A stretch of 64,000 bases of DNA from Deltaproteobacteria bacterium. GTDB lineage: Bacteria; Bdellovibrionota; Bdellovibrionia; Bdellovibrionales; JAMPXM01. How positions within the stretch are numbered: the first letter of the stretch is position 1; the number at the start of each line of letters is the position of its first letter. The DNA is taken from NCBI GenBank assembly GCA_017302795.1, contig JAFLCB010000004.1:244750-308749 (forward strand). Direction: 5' to 3'. Position numbers and translations under genes: made by a program. Shown here one piece after another: positions 8,013 through 15,951 of this stretch. The notes below the pieces were generated by a model that worked only from the letters and a program-made list of their open reading frames with translations, was not told the DNA's origin and made no database searches.

Positions 8013-9056
8013 ATGACTGATTCAAAGTGCCTTAATGGAATCCCAGCTATCGCTGCAACGCTACTGCTTTGTTCGTTTCCATTGGATGGGGCAAAGTGCC
8101 AAACAAGTAGCCAAGTCGAAGCTTGGCCGGCGGGCTCGGTTCCCACTAGCGTCATAGCGATTCCTAAAAACAGCGACTACTATCGCCCCTACGTTTTCGT
8201 CGTCGACAAATCGGCGAGATCTTTAGAAATATGGAAATTTGACGACTCAACTGAAGGTCGACGTAAACTAGTTAAATCCGATTCACATCCGGCTGATTTA
8301 GGAAAAAACCTGGGGCCCAAGGTCGCCGAGGGCGATCACAAAACCCCGGAGGGGATTTACTTTTTTCTCGATCGGCTAGATGGTTCAGCAATCGATTTCA
8401 AACAATACGGTAGCCGCGCTTACACGACTAACTACCCCAACTACTTCGATGCTCTGGATGGAAAAACAGGCAGCGGAATTTGGCTTCATGCTGTACCCGA
8501 CGATGTGCCATTGACTCGGGGAAGTCGGGGCTGCGTCGTCGTCCGCAATGGCGTTATCGGTACGCTTAATCCCTACATTCAGCTTGGAAAAACTCCGATT
8601 GTCATCTCGGACAAAATTGAGCCTCGCTCAGCGGAAGAGATGGAAGCCGAGCAAGCGAAACTCACTACTTGGCTAAATCTTTGGACGACGGCCTGGGCAG
8701 GAAAGTCCATCGATCAGTACATGGCCTTTTACGATCAAGATTTTAAATCACTGGGGCTTAACAAGCCCGGTTGGCGACAGTACAAAGAACGACTCAACAA
8801 GCAGTATCGAAAAATTTCTGTTCAGATTTCGCAACCTCTTGCGATTGAACATCGCGGTCGAGCGATCGTCCGGTTTGTGCAAAACTATACCAGCGATCAG
8901 CTAAGCGACTTAGGAGAAAAGACGCTCCACCTTATAAAACGCGGCGATGAGTGGAGAATAATTAACGAAGAATGGCGCGAAGATTCTTCTGCAGCCGCAC
9001 GTGCAGCCGTCGGAGCCTCAGTCTTCGCGACGTCTGAAAATAAAGCCGAAATCTAG
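8013..9056 (+). CDS. Exported L,D-transpeptidase/L,D-carboxypeptidase with NTF2-like tail
   Basis: A 347-residue peptidoglycan enzyme. After a signal peptide (about 1-30) comes a YkuD domain with catalytic residues His159 (WLHAVP) and Cys174 in the SRGCVVV motif. Residues about 210-335 form an NTF2-like domain (WTTAWAGKSIDQYMAFYD...). This YkuD-plus-NTF2 layout is that of Csd6/Pgp2, the L,D-carboxypeptidases that shape helical and curved cells by trimming tetrapeptide stems, rather than that of classical cross-linking transpeptidases. Trimming of stem peptides is therefore the better guess. The AGGA before the ATG is unusually close, so the exact start is less sure. Confidence 0.9.
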   Translation: MTDSKCLNGIPAIAATLLLCSFPLDGAKCQTSSQVEAWPAGSVPTSVIAIPKNSDYYRPYVFVVDKSARSLEIWKFDDSTEGRRKLVKSDSHPADLGKNLGPKVAEGDHKTPEGIYFFLDRLDGSAIDFKQYGSRAYTTNYPNYFDALDGKTGSGIWLHAVPDDVPLTRGSRGCVVVRNGVIGTLNPYIQLGKTPIVISDKIEPRSAEEMEAEQAKLTTWLNLWTTAWAGKSIDQYMAFYDQDFKSLGLNKPGWRQYKERLNKQYRKISVQISQPLAIEHRGRAIVRFVQNYTSDQLSDLGEKTLHLIKRGDEWRIINEEWREDSSAAARAAVGASVFATSENKAEI

Positions 9057-9078
9057 GCCGAAACCTAGTTTAAATTTT
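9053..9078 (+). terminator. Weak terminator-like hairpin after the L,D-transpeptidase gene
   Basis: A 5-bp stem (9053-9057 with 9064-9068, loop of 6) overlaps the stop codon and is followed by TTTAAATTTT. The stem is short, so this is only a candidate. It faces the small convergent gene ending at 9065. Confidence 0.35.
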
Positions 9079-9280
9079 CGTTATCAAGCTCGACGCGGAT
9101 TACGTTGTCAGCTAAGTCCGGCAATGAATCGAGGTGTTTTTTAAGCTCATCTTTCGTCAAACGTTTGCGGCTGACGTTGAGGTCGATCAAACGTTTATCG
9201 TATTTCAGGCGATCGATTTCCGCAGCCAATGATTTCGAAGCACCCGTGTGATTGCTAACGATTTTTCCAGATGTCGACAT
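9065..9280 (-). CDS. Small conserved-looking protein, unknown
   Basis: A 71-residue acidic/basic, mostly helical protein with no cysteines, signal or membrane segment. No family is recognised. The frame is credible because GGAG sits 6 bases before the ATG, and the gene precedes nothing else on this strand for more than 1 kb. The rhomboid gene ends 31 bases upstream on the same strand, so it could be the last gene of the HIT / epimerase / rhomboid run. Confidence 0.65.
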   Translation of the reverse strand: MSTSGKIVSNHTGASKSLAAEIDRLKYDKRLIDLNVSRKRLTKDELKKHLDSLPDLADNVIRVELDNENLN

Positions 9281-9311
9281 TGCGATCTCCTCGATCTATT
9301 TCCAATAAAAT

Positions 9312-10103
9312 CTAGTTCCAATACTTGGGACCATTCGGATCCTGAGGATCATCTCCATCGGATCGCTTTTCATTGTCTACCACGAGCTTTAGTCCTCGTC
9401 CACGCTTGGTCGACTTATTGCGCCAACGCCGCTGCTGAAGCCATGTATAACCCTTTAAAAATACGAAGCCAGAGGCAATACCACCCAGGTGAGCCAAGTT
9501 TGCCTCGCCAGATCCACCGACACCGCTATTGAGCAAAGTTGCAACCTCAACGGCTCCCAAAATAACGACAAACCATTTGGCCCGCATCGGGAATACCATC
9601 ATGAAATAAACAATGCGTTCCCCAAAAAGGACGCCGTAAGCCAGCATCAAACCAAACACCGCACCAGAGGCACCGACCACCGGAGTCGTCCACCCAGTGA
9701 AGGTCTGCGTGATATAGCCATAAAGTGCCATGACGACGACATAAAGAAACCCTGCTCCTGCGCCAGAGAAAAGGTAAAACGCTAAGAAGAGTTTCGAGCC
9801 CCAGCGGCTTTCAAGCTCTGATCCCAGCCACCACAAGAGCAGCATATTAAACAGGATGTGGAAAATATTGGTGGAGTGCAAAAACTGATACGTGAACATC
9901 TGCCAGACGTAGAACTTTTCAATGACTGACAATGGAACAAGACCAAGTCCGTAGGTGATTTGGGGCTGATCTAAAATGTACTGCTCGACAATTACTTGCA
10001 GCAAAAGCCAGACAACAACACAAATGCCAATCAGCCACTTCACGACTGGAGTGATTGGCACCATCGCATTCCATTGCACAGACCCCTGGCCTCGATTACC
10101 CAC
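9312..10103 (-). CDS. Rhomboid-family intramembrane serine protease
   Basis: A 263-residue polytopic membrane protein with about six hydrophobic segments. It contains all rhomboid landmarks: His82-x3-Asn86 in FHILFNM, the nucleophile Ser146 in GASG, and the partner His205 in LAHLGG. Rhomboids cut membrane proteins within or near the bilayer; the substrate here is unknown. The C-terminus is a charged soluble tail rich in Lys, Arg and Asp. The start is GTG, with GAGGTGG 5 bases upstream, and follows directly on the stop of the epimerase gene (TAAGTG), so the two are translationally coupled. Confidence 0.92.
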   Translation of the reverse strand: MGNRGQGSVQWNAMVPITPVVKWLIGICVVVWLLLQVIVEQYILDQPQITYGLGLVPLSVIEKFYVWQMFTYQFLHSTNIFHILFNMLLLWWLGSELESRWGSKLFLAFYLFSGAGAGFLYVVVMALYGYITQTFTGWTTPVVGASGAVFGLMLAYGVLFGERIVYFMMVFPMRAKWFVVILGAVEVATLLNSGVGGSGEANLAHLGGIASGFVFLKGYTWLQQRRWRNKSTKRGRGLKLVVDNEKRSDGDDPQDPNGPKYWN

Positions 10104-10592
10104 TTAAACCACCTCGCCGGTTGTCGGCTCCGAGAGTTCTAAGAGTACCCCGCCCGTCGAGGCCGGGTGAACAAAAACCACACGGCACCCATGCGCTCCT
10201 GGCCTAGGCTTTTCATTGATCAGCTTTATGCCGGCCCCGACCAAGCGTTGAGCTACCTGATCAATGCCCTTTACTCGAAGGCAAACGTGATGAATTCCGG
10301 GCCCCCGTTTATCAATGAACTTCTTGATAGGACTTTCGTCCGAAGTCGCTTCCAACAGTTCAATCGAAGCCCCGTTGTCTAAATATAGAAACCCGACACG
10401 GACTTTTTCCGTTGGAACTTCTTCCGTCGGCATCGATTCAAAACCAAGCGCCTTGTAAAACTTAAATCCCTCTTCGAGGCTATGAACAGCAACGCCGAGA
10501 TGATCAAGCTGGAATCCAACCTCTTTCAAAATCGCACCTGCTTGGCCAAAACCGCCCGGCTGGTTCATTTTACTTTTCAGATCAATCATCAT
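10104..10592 (-). CDS. mce: Methylmalonyl-CoA epimerase (VOC family)
   Basis: A 162-residue vicinal-oxygen-chelate protein made of two beta-alpha-beta-beta-beta modules. Metal ligands are visible as His in DHLGVAV, Glu in IELLEAT, His in GIHHVCL and Glu in LLELSEP, a pattern that matches methylmalonyl-CoA epimerase. It would convert the S to the R epimer of methylmalonyl-CoA in propionate, odd-chain or branched amino-acid breakdown. The first 24 residues are longer than usual. The start overlaps the HIT-gene stop by four bases (ATGA). The mutase is not in the window, so a related VOC function cannot be excluded. Confidence 0.85.
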   Translation of the reverse strand: MMIDLKSKMNQPGGFGQAGAILKEVGFQLDHLGVAVHSLEEGFKFYKALGFESMPTEEVPTEKVRVGFLYLDNGASIELLEATSDESPIKKFIDKRGPGIHHVCLRVKGIDQVAQRLVGAGIKLINEKPRPGAHGCRVVFVHPASTGGVLLELSEPTTGEVV

Positions 10593-11149
10593 CTGACTCC
10601 CTGCGCTTCTAGCAAGGGTACCAATCGCTCGTAGGTTTGCTCAAGCGTTTCGATGACCACCTTAGTATCCGCAATCAATGGATAAAAATTCGCGTCACCC
10701 GACCAACGCGGAAGAACGTGCCAGTGCAAATGCTCGGGAATCCCTGCACCTGCGACAGAACCCAAATTGAGGCCCATATTGAAGCCACCGGGCCTATACA
10801 CTTCACCCAAAACCTCGACAGCCACCTTGAGAAGCTTATGAATATCGCGAGATTCTTCGACCGTTAAATCCGTGAAGTCGCCACAGTGGCGTTTAGGCAA
10901 AACTAAAATATGACCGCTGTTGTAGGGATACTTATTCAACATCATGACTGCTTTACCATGAACGCACAAAACCAGAGACTCTGCTTTTGCGCCTATATCA
11001 AATGCATGACAAAAAACGCAGCCCTCGGATCGGATCAATCGACGAACATAGTCCTTACGTTCCGGCCGGAACATCACGTTTCTTGTGACAGGCCACTTCG
11101 GCGATTTCTTACCTGACTTTTTCGACTTCGCGCGCGTTTTCTTCGCCAT
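10589..11149 (-). CDS. HIT-family nucleotide hydrolase/transferase
   Basis: A 186-residue protein with a basic N-terminal tail and a HIT domain. The histidine triad is HLHWH (about residues 140-144), which catalyses hydrolysis of nucleoside phosphoramidates or dinucleotides (HINT or Ap4A-hydrolase type). A CxxC pair (about residues 44 and 47) plus a downstream RHC histidine look like the structural zinc site of some members. The ATG at 11149 was chosen because the longer frame to 11197 would start inside the rpsA terminator. The gene heads the HIT / epimerase / rhomboid operon. Confidence 0.88.
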   Translation of the reverse strand: MAKKTRAKSKKSGKKSPKWPVTRNVMFRPERKDYVRRLIRSEGCVFCHAFDIGAKAESLVLCVHGKAVMMLNKYPYNSGHILVLPKRHCGDFTDLTVEESRDIHKLLKVAVEVLGEVYRPGGFNMGLNLGSVAGAGIPEHLHWHVLPRWSGDANFYPLIADTKVVIETLEQTYERLVPLLEAQGVR

Positions 11150-11160
11150 GGGTACATCAT

Positions 11161-11194
11161 CAAATAAAAAACCCGAGGGGACAACCCTCGGGTT
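11161..11194 (-). terminator. Strong Rho-independent terminator of rpsA
   Basis: On the minus strand a perfect 10-bp GC-rich stem (11185-11194 with 11170-11179, loop of 5) is followed by TTTTTTATTTG. It lies 41 bases after the rpsA stop and isolates rpsA from the HIT operon. Confidence 0.93.
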
Positions 11195-11234
11195 CATAGT
11201 CCGGCGTCGTGTTACGACGAAGCCGAAAAAATAA

Positions 11235-13118
11235 TTACTCTTCGTCTTTTTTCACATCGTTCACTCCGGCAACAGTTGCTCCTTTCAGAGCATCACCAAA
11301 GAGATCGCCTAGCGACGTTTTCGATGTCGACGTGAGCTTTTTCACGTAATCATCAACGTCCGCTTTTTGTTCACGAAGTTTCACGAGCTTCGCTGATAGG
11401 CCGATCTTACGCGCATCGCGGTCGATCGAGATGATTTCAGCTTTGATCGTGTCACCTGGTTTGCAGAATTCTTCAACTTTGTTGATTCGATCTGTCGAAA
11501 GTTCTGAAATGTGGATCAGACCTTCAATGTCAGCTTCGAGCTCAACGAATACGCCGAAGTCAGCCGCTTTCGCAACTTTTACGTCATGCTGCGTGCCTAC
11601 GCCGTATTTCGTGTCGATGTTCGCCCAAGGATCTGCCTCGAGTTGCTTGATACCAAGCGAGAAACGCTCTTGCTCGATGTCGACACCCAAAACAACCGCG
11701 CGAAGCTTTTGGCCCTTTGTGAACATCTCTGAAGGATGATTCACGCGCTTTGTCCAAGAGAAGTCAGAAATATGAACGAGACCGTCGATTCCGTCTTCAA
11801 CGCCAACAAACACACCGAAGTCCGTGATCGAGCGCACTTCGCCCTCGATGATCGTACCTGGGAGGTAGCTGTTTTTCAGCTCAACCCATGGGTTCGCCAT
11901 CAACTGCTTCATGCCGAGGCTGATACGACGTGCTGTCGAATCAACATCAAGAACCTGAACGTCGACTTCGTCGCCTACATTGACGATTTGCGAAGGATGC
12001 TTCACGCGCTTTGTCCACGACATTTCTGAAACGTGGATGAGACCTTCAACACCTTCTGCCAATTCAACAAAGGCACCGTAATCAGCAAGCGATACGATTT
12101 TGCCTTTGAGCTTTGTTCCCACCGGGAACTGCGCAAGAGCTGCTTCCCATGGATCTTGAAGAAGTTGTTTGAGACCCAAAGAAACGCGTTCTTTTTCTGC
12201 ATCGTACTTCAAAACGACAACTTTGATTTCGTCGCCGAGATTGATGACTTCCGAAGGGTGCTTTACGCGGCCCCATGACATGTCCGTAATGTGAAGAAGA
12301 CCGTCCATACCGCCAAGGTCGATGAACGCACCGTAATCGGTGATGTTCTTAACGATACCTTGAACAATTGAACCTTCTTTCATCGCGTCCAATGTTTGAG
12401 TGCGAAGGTTTTCGCGCTCTTCTTCAAGAAGGGCACGACGTGACAACACGATGTTTCCGCGCTTCTTGTTGAACTTGATAACTTTAAATTTATATTTTTT
12501 GCCGATGTAGACGTCCATGTTGCGCACGGGACGCAGATCGATCTGCGAACCTGGCAAGAACGCCTTCACGCCGATATCAACCGAGAGACCACCCTTGACT
12601 TTAGCAATGATAGTACCTTCGATGAGCTCTTCGTTTTCAGCAGCACGAGAGATGTCGTTCCAAGCGCGCATCATGTCCGCTTTGTCTTTCGACAAAACAA
12701 CCATGCCGTTTTCGTTTTCCACGCGGTCGATGTAAACTTCGACTTCTTCGCCTGGTTTTACTTCGCGAACGCCATCGACGAATCGGAATTCATTGATTGG
12801 GATGAGGCCTTCGGACTTGTAGTTAATGTCGACAAGTACGTAGTCAGTTTGGACTTCAACAACGATGCCTTTTACGACGTCGCCTGGTTTGAAATCTCGC
12901 TCTTTAATCGAAGCTTCGAAAAGATTTTCGAATTCAGCTGCGGGGTTTTTGGCTTTTTCGCCTTCCGCATCGTCGAAGAGAGACTGAACGCGAGCAGCCT
13001 CGATTTGAGCTTTAGTCATTGCAGTAGCAGCTTTGCCACCGCCAGAAGATTGTGTATTGGCTGCCATCATATTCATTGGGAACGGATTTGCAGCGAAAAG
13101 GTTAAAGAAAAACTTCAT
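11235..13118 (-). CDS. rpsA: 30S ribosomal protein S1
   Basis: A 627-residue S1 protein with six consecutive S1 (OB-fold) RNA-binding repeats between about residues 75 and 575, many carrying the signature DYGAFVEL or GLIHVSEMSW. It unfolds and docks mRNA on the small subunit. An Ala/Gly-rich N-terminal leader and a Lys/Asp tail flank the repeats, making it longer than the E. coli protein (557). The start is tentative: AAGGAGG lies 14 bases before the ATG at 13118, a wide gap, while later Met codons at residues 15-18 lack any ribosome site. cmk lies just upstream, the conserved cmk-rpsA order. Confidence 0.97.
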   Translation of the reverse strand: MKFFFNLFAANPFPMNMMAANTQSSGGGKAATAMTKAQIEAARVQSLFDDAEGEKAKNPAAEFENLFEASIKERDFKPGDVVKGIVVEVQTDYVLVDINYKSEGLIPINEFRFVDGVREVKPGEEVEVYIDRVENENGMVVLSKDKADMMRAWNDISRAAENEELIEGTIIAKVKGGLSVDIGVKAFLPGSQIDLRPVRNMDVYIGKKYKFKVIKFNKKRGNIVLSRRALLEEERENLRTQTLDAMKEGSIVQGIVKNITDYGAFIDLGGMDGLLHITDMSWGRVKHPSEVINLGDEIKVVVLKYDAEKERVSLGLKQLLQDPWEAALAQFPVGTKLKGKIVSLADYGAFVELAEGVEGLIHVSEMSWTKRVKHPSQIVNVGDEVDVQVLDVDSTARRISLGMKQLMANPWVELKNSYLPGTIIEGEVRSITDFGVFVGVEDGIDGLVHISDFSWTKRVNHPSEMFTKGQKLRAVVLGVDIEQERFSLGIKQLEADPWANIDTKYGVGTQHDVKVAKAADFGVFVELEADIEGLIHISELSTDRINKVEEFCKPGDTIKAEIISIDRDARKIGLSAKLVKLREQKADVDDYVKKLTSTSKTSLGDLFGDALKGATVAGVNDVKKDEE

Positions 13119-13207
13119 ATGGTTTGTTTTGTCCTCCTTGTGAAAAACAGGATCTGTGAGAGAACCGAAAGTTCAACTCCTCTGTCCCGTTTTCATCACG
13201 TTGGACG

Positions 13208-13236
13208 GTTATCGGCGCTAGGCGGAGCGCTGTCAA
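13208..13236 (-). promoter_or_regulatory. Sigma-70-type promoter of rpsA
   Basis: On the minus strand a perfect -35 box TTGACA (13231-13236) is separated by exactly 17 bases from GATAAC (13208-13213), a 4/6 match to the -10 box. Transcription would start about 80-85 bases before the rpsA ATG, leaving a leader long enough for autoregulation. Confidence 0.7.
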
Positions 13237-13305
13237 AGGGGCCCTGCAAGCTCCTCAACGCACTGCATTTTTTGCTAGGTTATAAAGTTAGGCGAACGGG
13301 GCAAT

Positions 13306-14052
13306 TTAGACTGACGCCGTTTCGTTTTGCGCGTCAATGAGGCCTTCAATGGCATCCACGACTTCAGAAAGCGAAAGGCCGGAGGTATCGATCGTGTGAG
13401 ATCCGTCGGGGGCACGCATCGGAGCCGTCTTCCGGCTGGCATCTTGGTGGTCGCGCTGGGTCTGCTGAGATATCATCGATTCCAGCGAGCGGCCCTCTTC
13501 CAAAGCCCGGCGCTGGGCGCGGTCCTCCGCACGTGCTGTAAGAAAGACCTTTACTTGAGCACCGGGGAAAACCACCGACCCGCAATCACGGCCCTCAGCA
13601 ATAAGCCCTGGAACTCCAATGACACAGTCTCGCTGAGCCTGAAGAAGGGCCAAGCGAACCAGAGGGTAGGAAGAAATTTTAGAGGCAAGCGCACCTACAG
13701 ATTCTTTGCCGATGTCCTCCGTACGATCTATTCCGTCAAACAGGAAAAGTGTCTGGTCGGCAGTTAACTTCACTGACCACCGAGCGGATTTGACGAGCTC
13801 AACCATTGATTTTTCGTCATTCAAATTAAGGCCCGCGAAATTCGCCGCCCAAGCGATCCCACGGTAAAAGGTGCCAGTCGAAACCCAGGCCCAACCATGC
13901 CTTTTCGCTAATTCCCGAGATACCGAGGACTTGCCGCTAGCTGCGGGGCCATCAATTGTGACTACCAATGTGACTGCTCCGGACACAGTCGAATTCACGG
14001 ATTGCAGGGGCGAACCGGTCTTTTTCGTCATCACTTCACTCTCGATAAGCAT
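13306..14052 (-). CDS. cmk: Cytidylate kinase
   Basis: A 248-residue (d)CMP kinase that phosphorylates CMP and dCMP with ATP. The P-loop is GPAASGKSS (residues 35-43). The nucleotide-binding STGTFYRG and the AEGRDCGSVVFP motif follow, then the lid RDHQDASR. The first 28 residues form an extra N-terminal tail compared with typical members (about 225 residues). The ATG at 14052 has TAGGA 7 bases upstream. It is upstream of rpsA on the same strand, a common bacterial pairing, though rpsA also has its own promoter. Confidence 0.95.
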   Translation of the reverse strand: MLIESEVMTKKTGSPLQSVNSTVSGAVTLVVTIDGPAASGKSSVSRELAKRHGWAWVSTGTFYRGIAWAANFAGLNLNDEKSMVELVKSARWSVKLTADQTLFLFDGIDRTEDIGKESVGALASKISSYPLVRLALLQAQRDCVIGVPGLIAEGRDCGSVVFPGAQVKVFLTARAEDRAQRRALEEGRSLESMISQQTQRDHQDASRKTAPMRAPDGSHTIDTSGLSLSEVVDAIEGLIDAQNETASV

Positions 14053-14132
14053 TCTAGATTCCTACCAAGTAGCCACGGTTCTGGGTCAAACGTTTCACGA
14101 ACGATGACTCTTGGGGTCGAATAATCACGAGC

Positions 14133-15338
14133 TCAATCGGGAGAGAGCGCGCGGGATTTAAGCAATTCTACTCGGTTAAGGATCGCAGCCTGCCGCCGCG
14201 CGGTGGTCTCAACAAAGAACTTTTCTGTGTAGGGCTTCCGATAGGAATCTCGCAACCCGCTATTTAAAACTTCTGGCTCTCGAGAATAGGACACGAGATC
14301 GCGTTGAATTTGCCCGATTACGCCCCCGACAAATGCAGGAGTGAGCTTCTGCAGAATCTCGCGTGCCTCTTCTTTCAGAAGACGCGCCAATAAAGGATCA
14401 TCTGCTATTTTAACGTCTAACGGATTCTCGAAGCCGTACAAAATGCCGGACTTAATCGAATCGGCACGGGCCTGGTTTTCGGGTCCCGCGTGGGGCTCTT
14501 TAAATAAATCGTCAAAATCCCAGGGCATTATATCGAAACGACGTTTCGGATCTTTTCCGTCGATGTAAAAGAAAACCTCATCAGCGTAGTCACCGTTCAT
14601 CATCACGGAGTTGACAATCAACCACTGCATATATCGTTTCAAATTGAGCTTTGATTCGATGCTCGCCCGAAGCCCTTCGCCCAAAAGATTCGCAACATCT
14701 TTGTAGAGAGACCGAAACTGCGAAACAGCGGCCTTTTCCGAAATAGTTTTGGATTCCTCAACTGTTTCTAAACGCGTTTTGTAGCCACGCCGTCCAATCC
14801 AAGCATCGTCTGTTATTCTCGCAATCGCTTTTTTTGGTTTTTCTGTAACGAGGTACATGCCGTAAGGCAGATCGTTGATCCAGACGACAACGTATTCAGA
14901 TTTTAACTCGAAAATGCCAAGAGCGCGAAACATGTCGAAGCCCAAGCGGCTAGAGACGAACCCTCGATCTTGCCACATACTTGCTAGGTTAAAAGTCTTA
15001 CCGTCGAGGCCATTTGCCCCTAAAAACTGAACTTTATTTTCGGTCTTGATTCCAAGGCACGGACGTTTGGCCGCGGTCAAACAGCTCTGCCCGCGAGATT
15101 CCACTTCACTCTTCTGAAACGGTCCACCGTTGAATGAGATCTCAGCTAAGGCTTCTACTTTTTTCCCTCGTCCGACGATGACCTTTTGGAAATCGGCATC
15201 CTGCATTTTTATTTTGATCGTGTTGAGCCCGCTCGCAGGTGACGCCAAAACAACTTCAGAAAAGACCAGCGCGGTACAAAAAAGGACCACGCCGAAAGAG
15301 AACGACAGAAGTGAAGAAGGCACGCTCGAGGACCTCAC
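14133..15338 (-). CDS. Exported CotH-kinase-family protein
   Basis: A 401-residue exported protein related to spore-coat protein CotH, an atypical protein kinase fold. A signal peptide occupies about residues 1-32. The CotH-like core shows YGMYLVTE (159-166), where the ATP-contact strand lies, and the metal-binding motif MPWDFDDLF (271-279), typical of the family. It may phosphorylate or otherwise modify a secreted protein in the periplasm. It starts with GTG overlapping the previous stop by four bases, so it is translated together with the small secreted protein upstream, a plausible substrate or partner. No spore genes are nearby. Confidence 0.82.
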   Translation of the reverse strand: MRSSSVPSSLLSFSFGVVLFCTALVFSEVVLASPASGLNTIKIKMQDADFQKVIVGRGKKVEALAEISFNGGPFQKSEVESRGQSCLTAAKRPCLGIKTENKVQFLGANGLDGKTFNLASMWQDRGFVSSRLGFDMFRALGIFELKSEYVVVWINDLPYGMYLVTEKPKKAIARITDDAWIGRRGYKTRLETVEESKTISEKAAVSQFRSLYKDVANLLGEGLRASIESKLNLKRYMQWLIVNSVMMNGDYADEVFFYIDGKDPKRRFDIMPWDFDDLFKEPHAGPENQARADSIKSGILYGFENPLDVKIADDPLLARLLKEEAREILQKLTPAFVGGVIGQIQRDLVSYSREPEVLNSGLRDSYRKPYTEKFFVETTARRQAAILNRVELLKSRALSPD

Positions 15339-15787
15339 TTGACCACCGCAAGAGTGCAGGTCCGATTCATTGCTGCACTTTTAACCGACACCGTTTCATT
15401 CTTTTTTTCGATTTGGTCGGAGTCGCTAGTTTGGGCGTTCATTTTTCCCGATTGAATCGTCGATTTTTCTACAAGCGTTACCATTGCGCCGATCACATCT
15501 GTGGTTCCCGTTTTGGGCTCGTACTTCTTTTTGACTTGAAGGAATGTTCCGCAGGCCGAAACAGAATCTCCAATTTCCACGGCAAGACCATTCATGCTCG
15601 TCCCGCTCGAATGAGGATGATTAAGTTTGGCGGTTGCACCCTTGGAGTATTCAAAGTTCTTAGATTGAAGAATTTTGCCGCCTGATTTGAGTTCCAGCCG
15701 GTAGGTCGCGGCCACTGCAGAGCCAGGGGCAATTTGCAATGAAGCCAGAATCAACGCTGCCGCGAAATTTTTTAAGCCTATTTTCAT
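15335..15787 (-). CDS. Small exported protein coupled to the CotH-like gene
   Basis: A 150-residue protein with a clear signal peptide (cleavage near AVAA-TYR, about residue 27). The mature part is Lys/Ser/Thr-rich with two separated cysteines that could pair. No family is recognised. The ATG at 15787 has GGGAGG 5 bases upstream; a longer frame to 15865 adds residues unlike a start. The four-base overlap with the CotH-type kinase gene suggests that the two products act together in the envelope, perhaps as substrate and kinase, but this is inference. Confidence 0.75.
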   Translation of the reverse strand: MKIGLKNFAAALILASLQIAPGSAVAATYRLELKSGGKILQSKNFEYSKGATAKLNHPHSSGTSMNGLAVEIGDSVSACGTFLQVKKKYEPKTGTTDVIGAMVTLVEKSTIQSGKMNAQTSDSDQIEKKNETVSVKSAAMNRTCTLAVVK

Positions 15788-15951
15788 GCCGGCCTCCCAG
15801 TGCGTGCGATTGCCATTTCGTGCTCTTACAACAGTGACCGGAAGATAATGCACGAAAAGGTCCAAGGCCCCGACTGCGAGAGGACGTTTAAAATGGCATC
15901 AGCGAGCCAAATTTGACATCAATTGCGAGGACTAGCCAGGAATCGGCACCG

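Noticed and set aside
13327..13767. 146-codon plus-strand ORF
   Set aside because: Antisense to cmk, whose kinase motifs are unambiguous.
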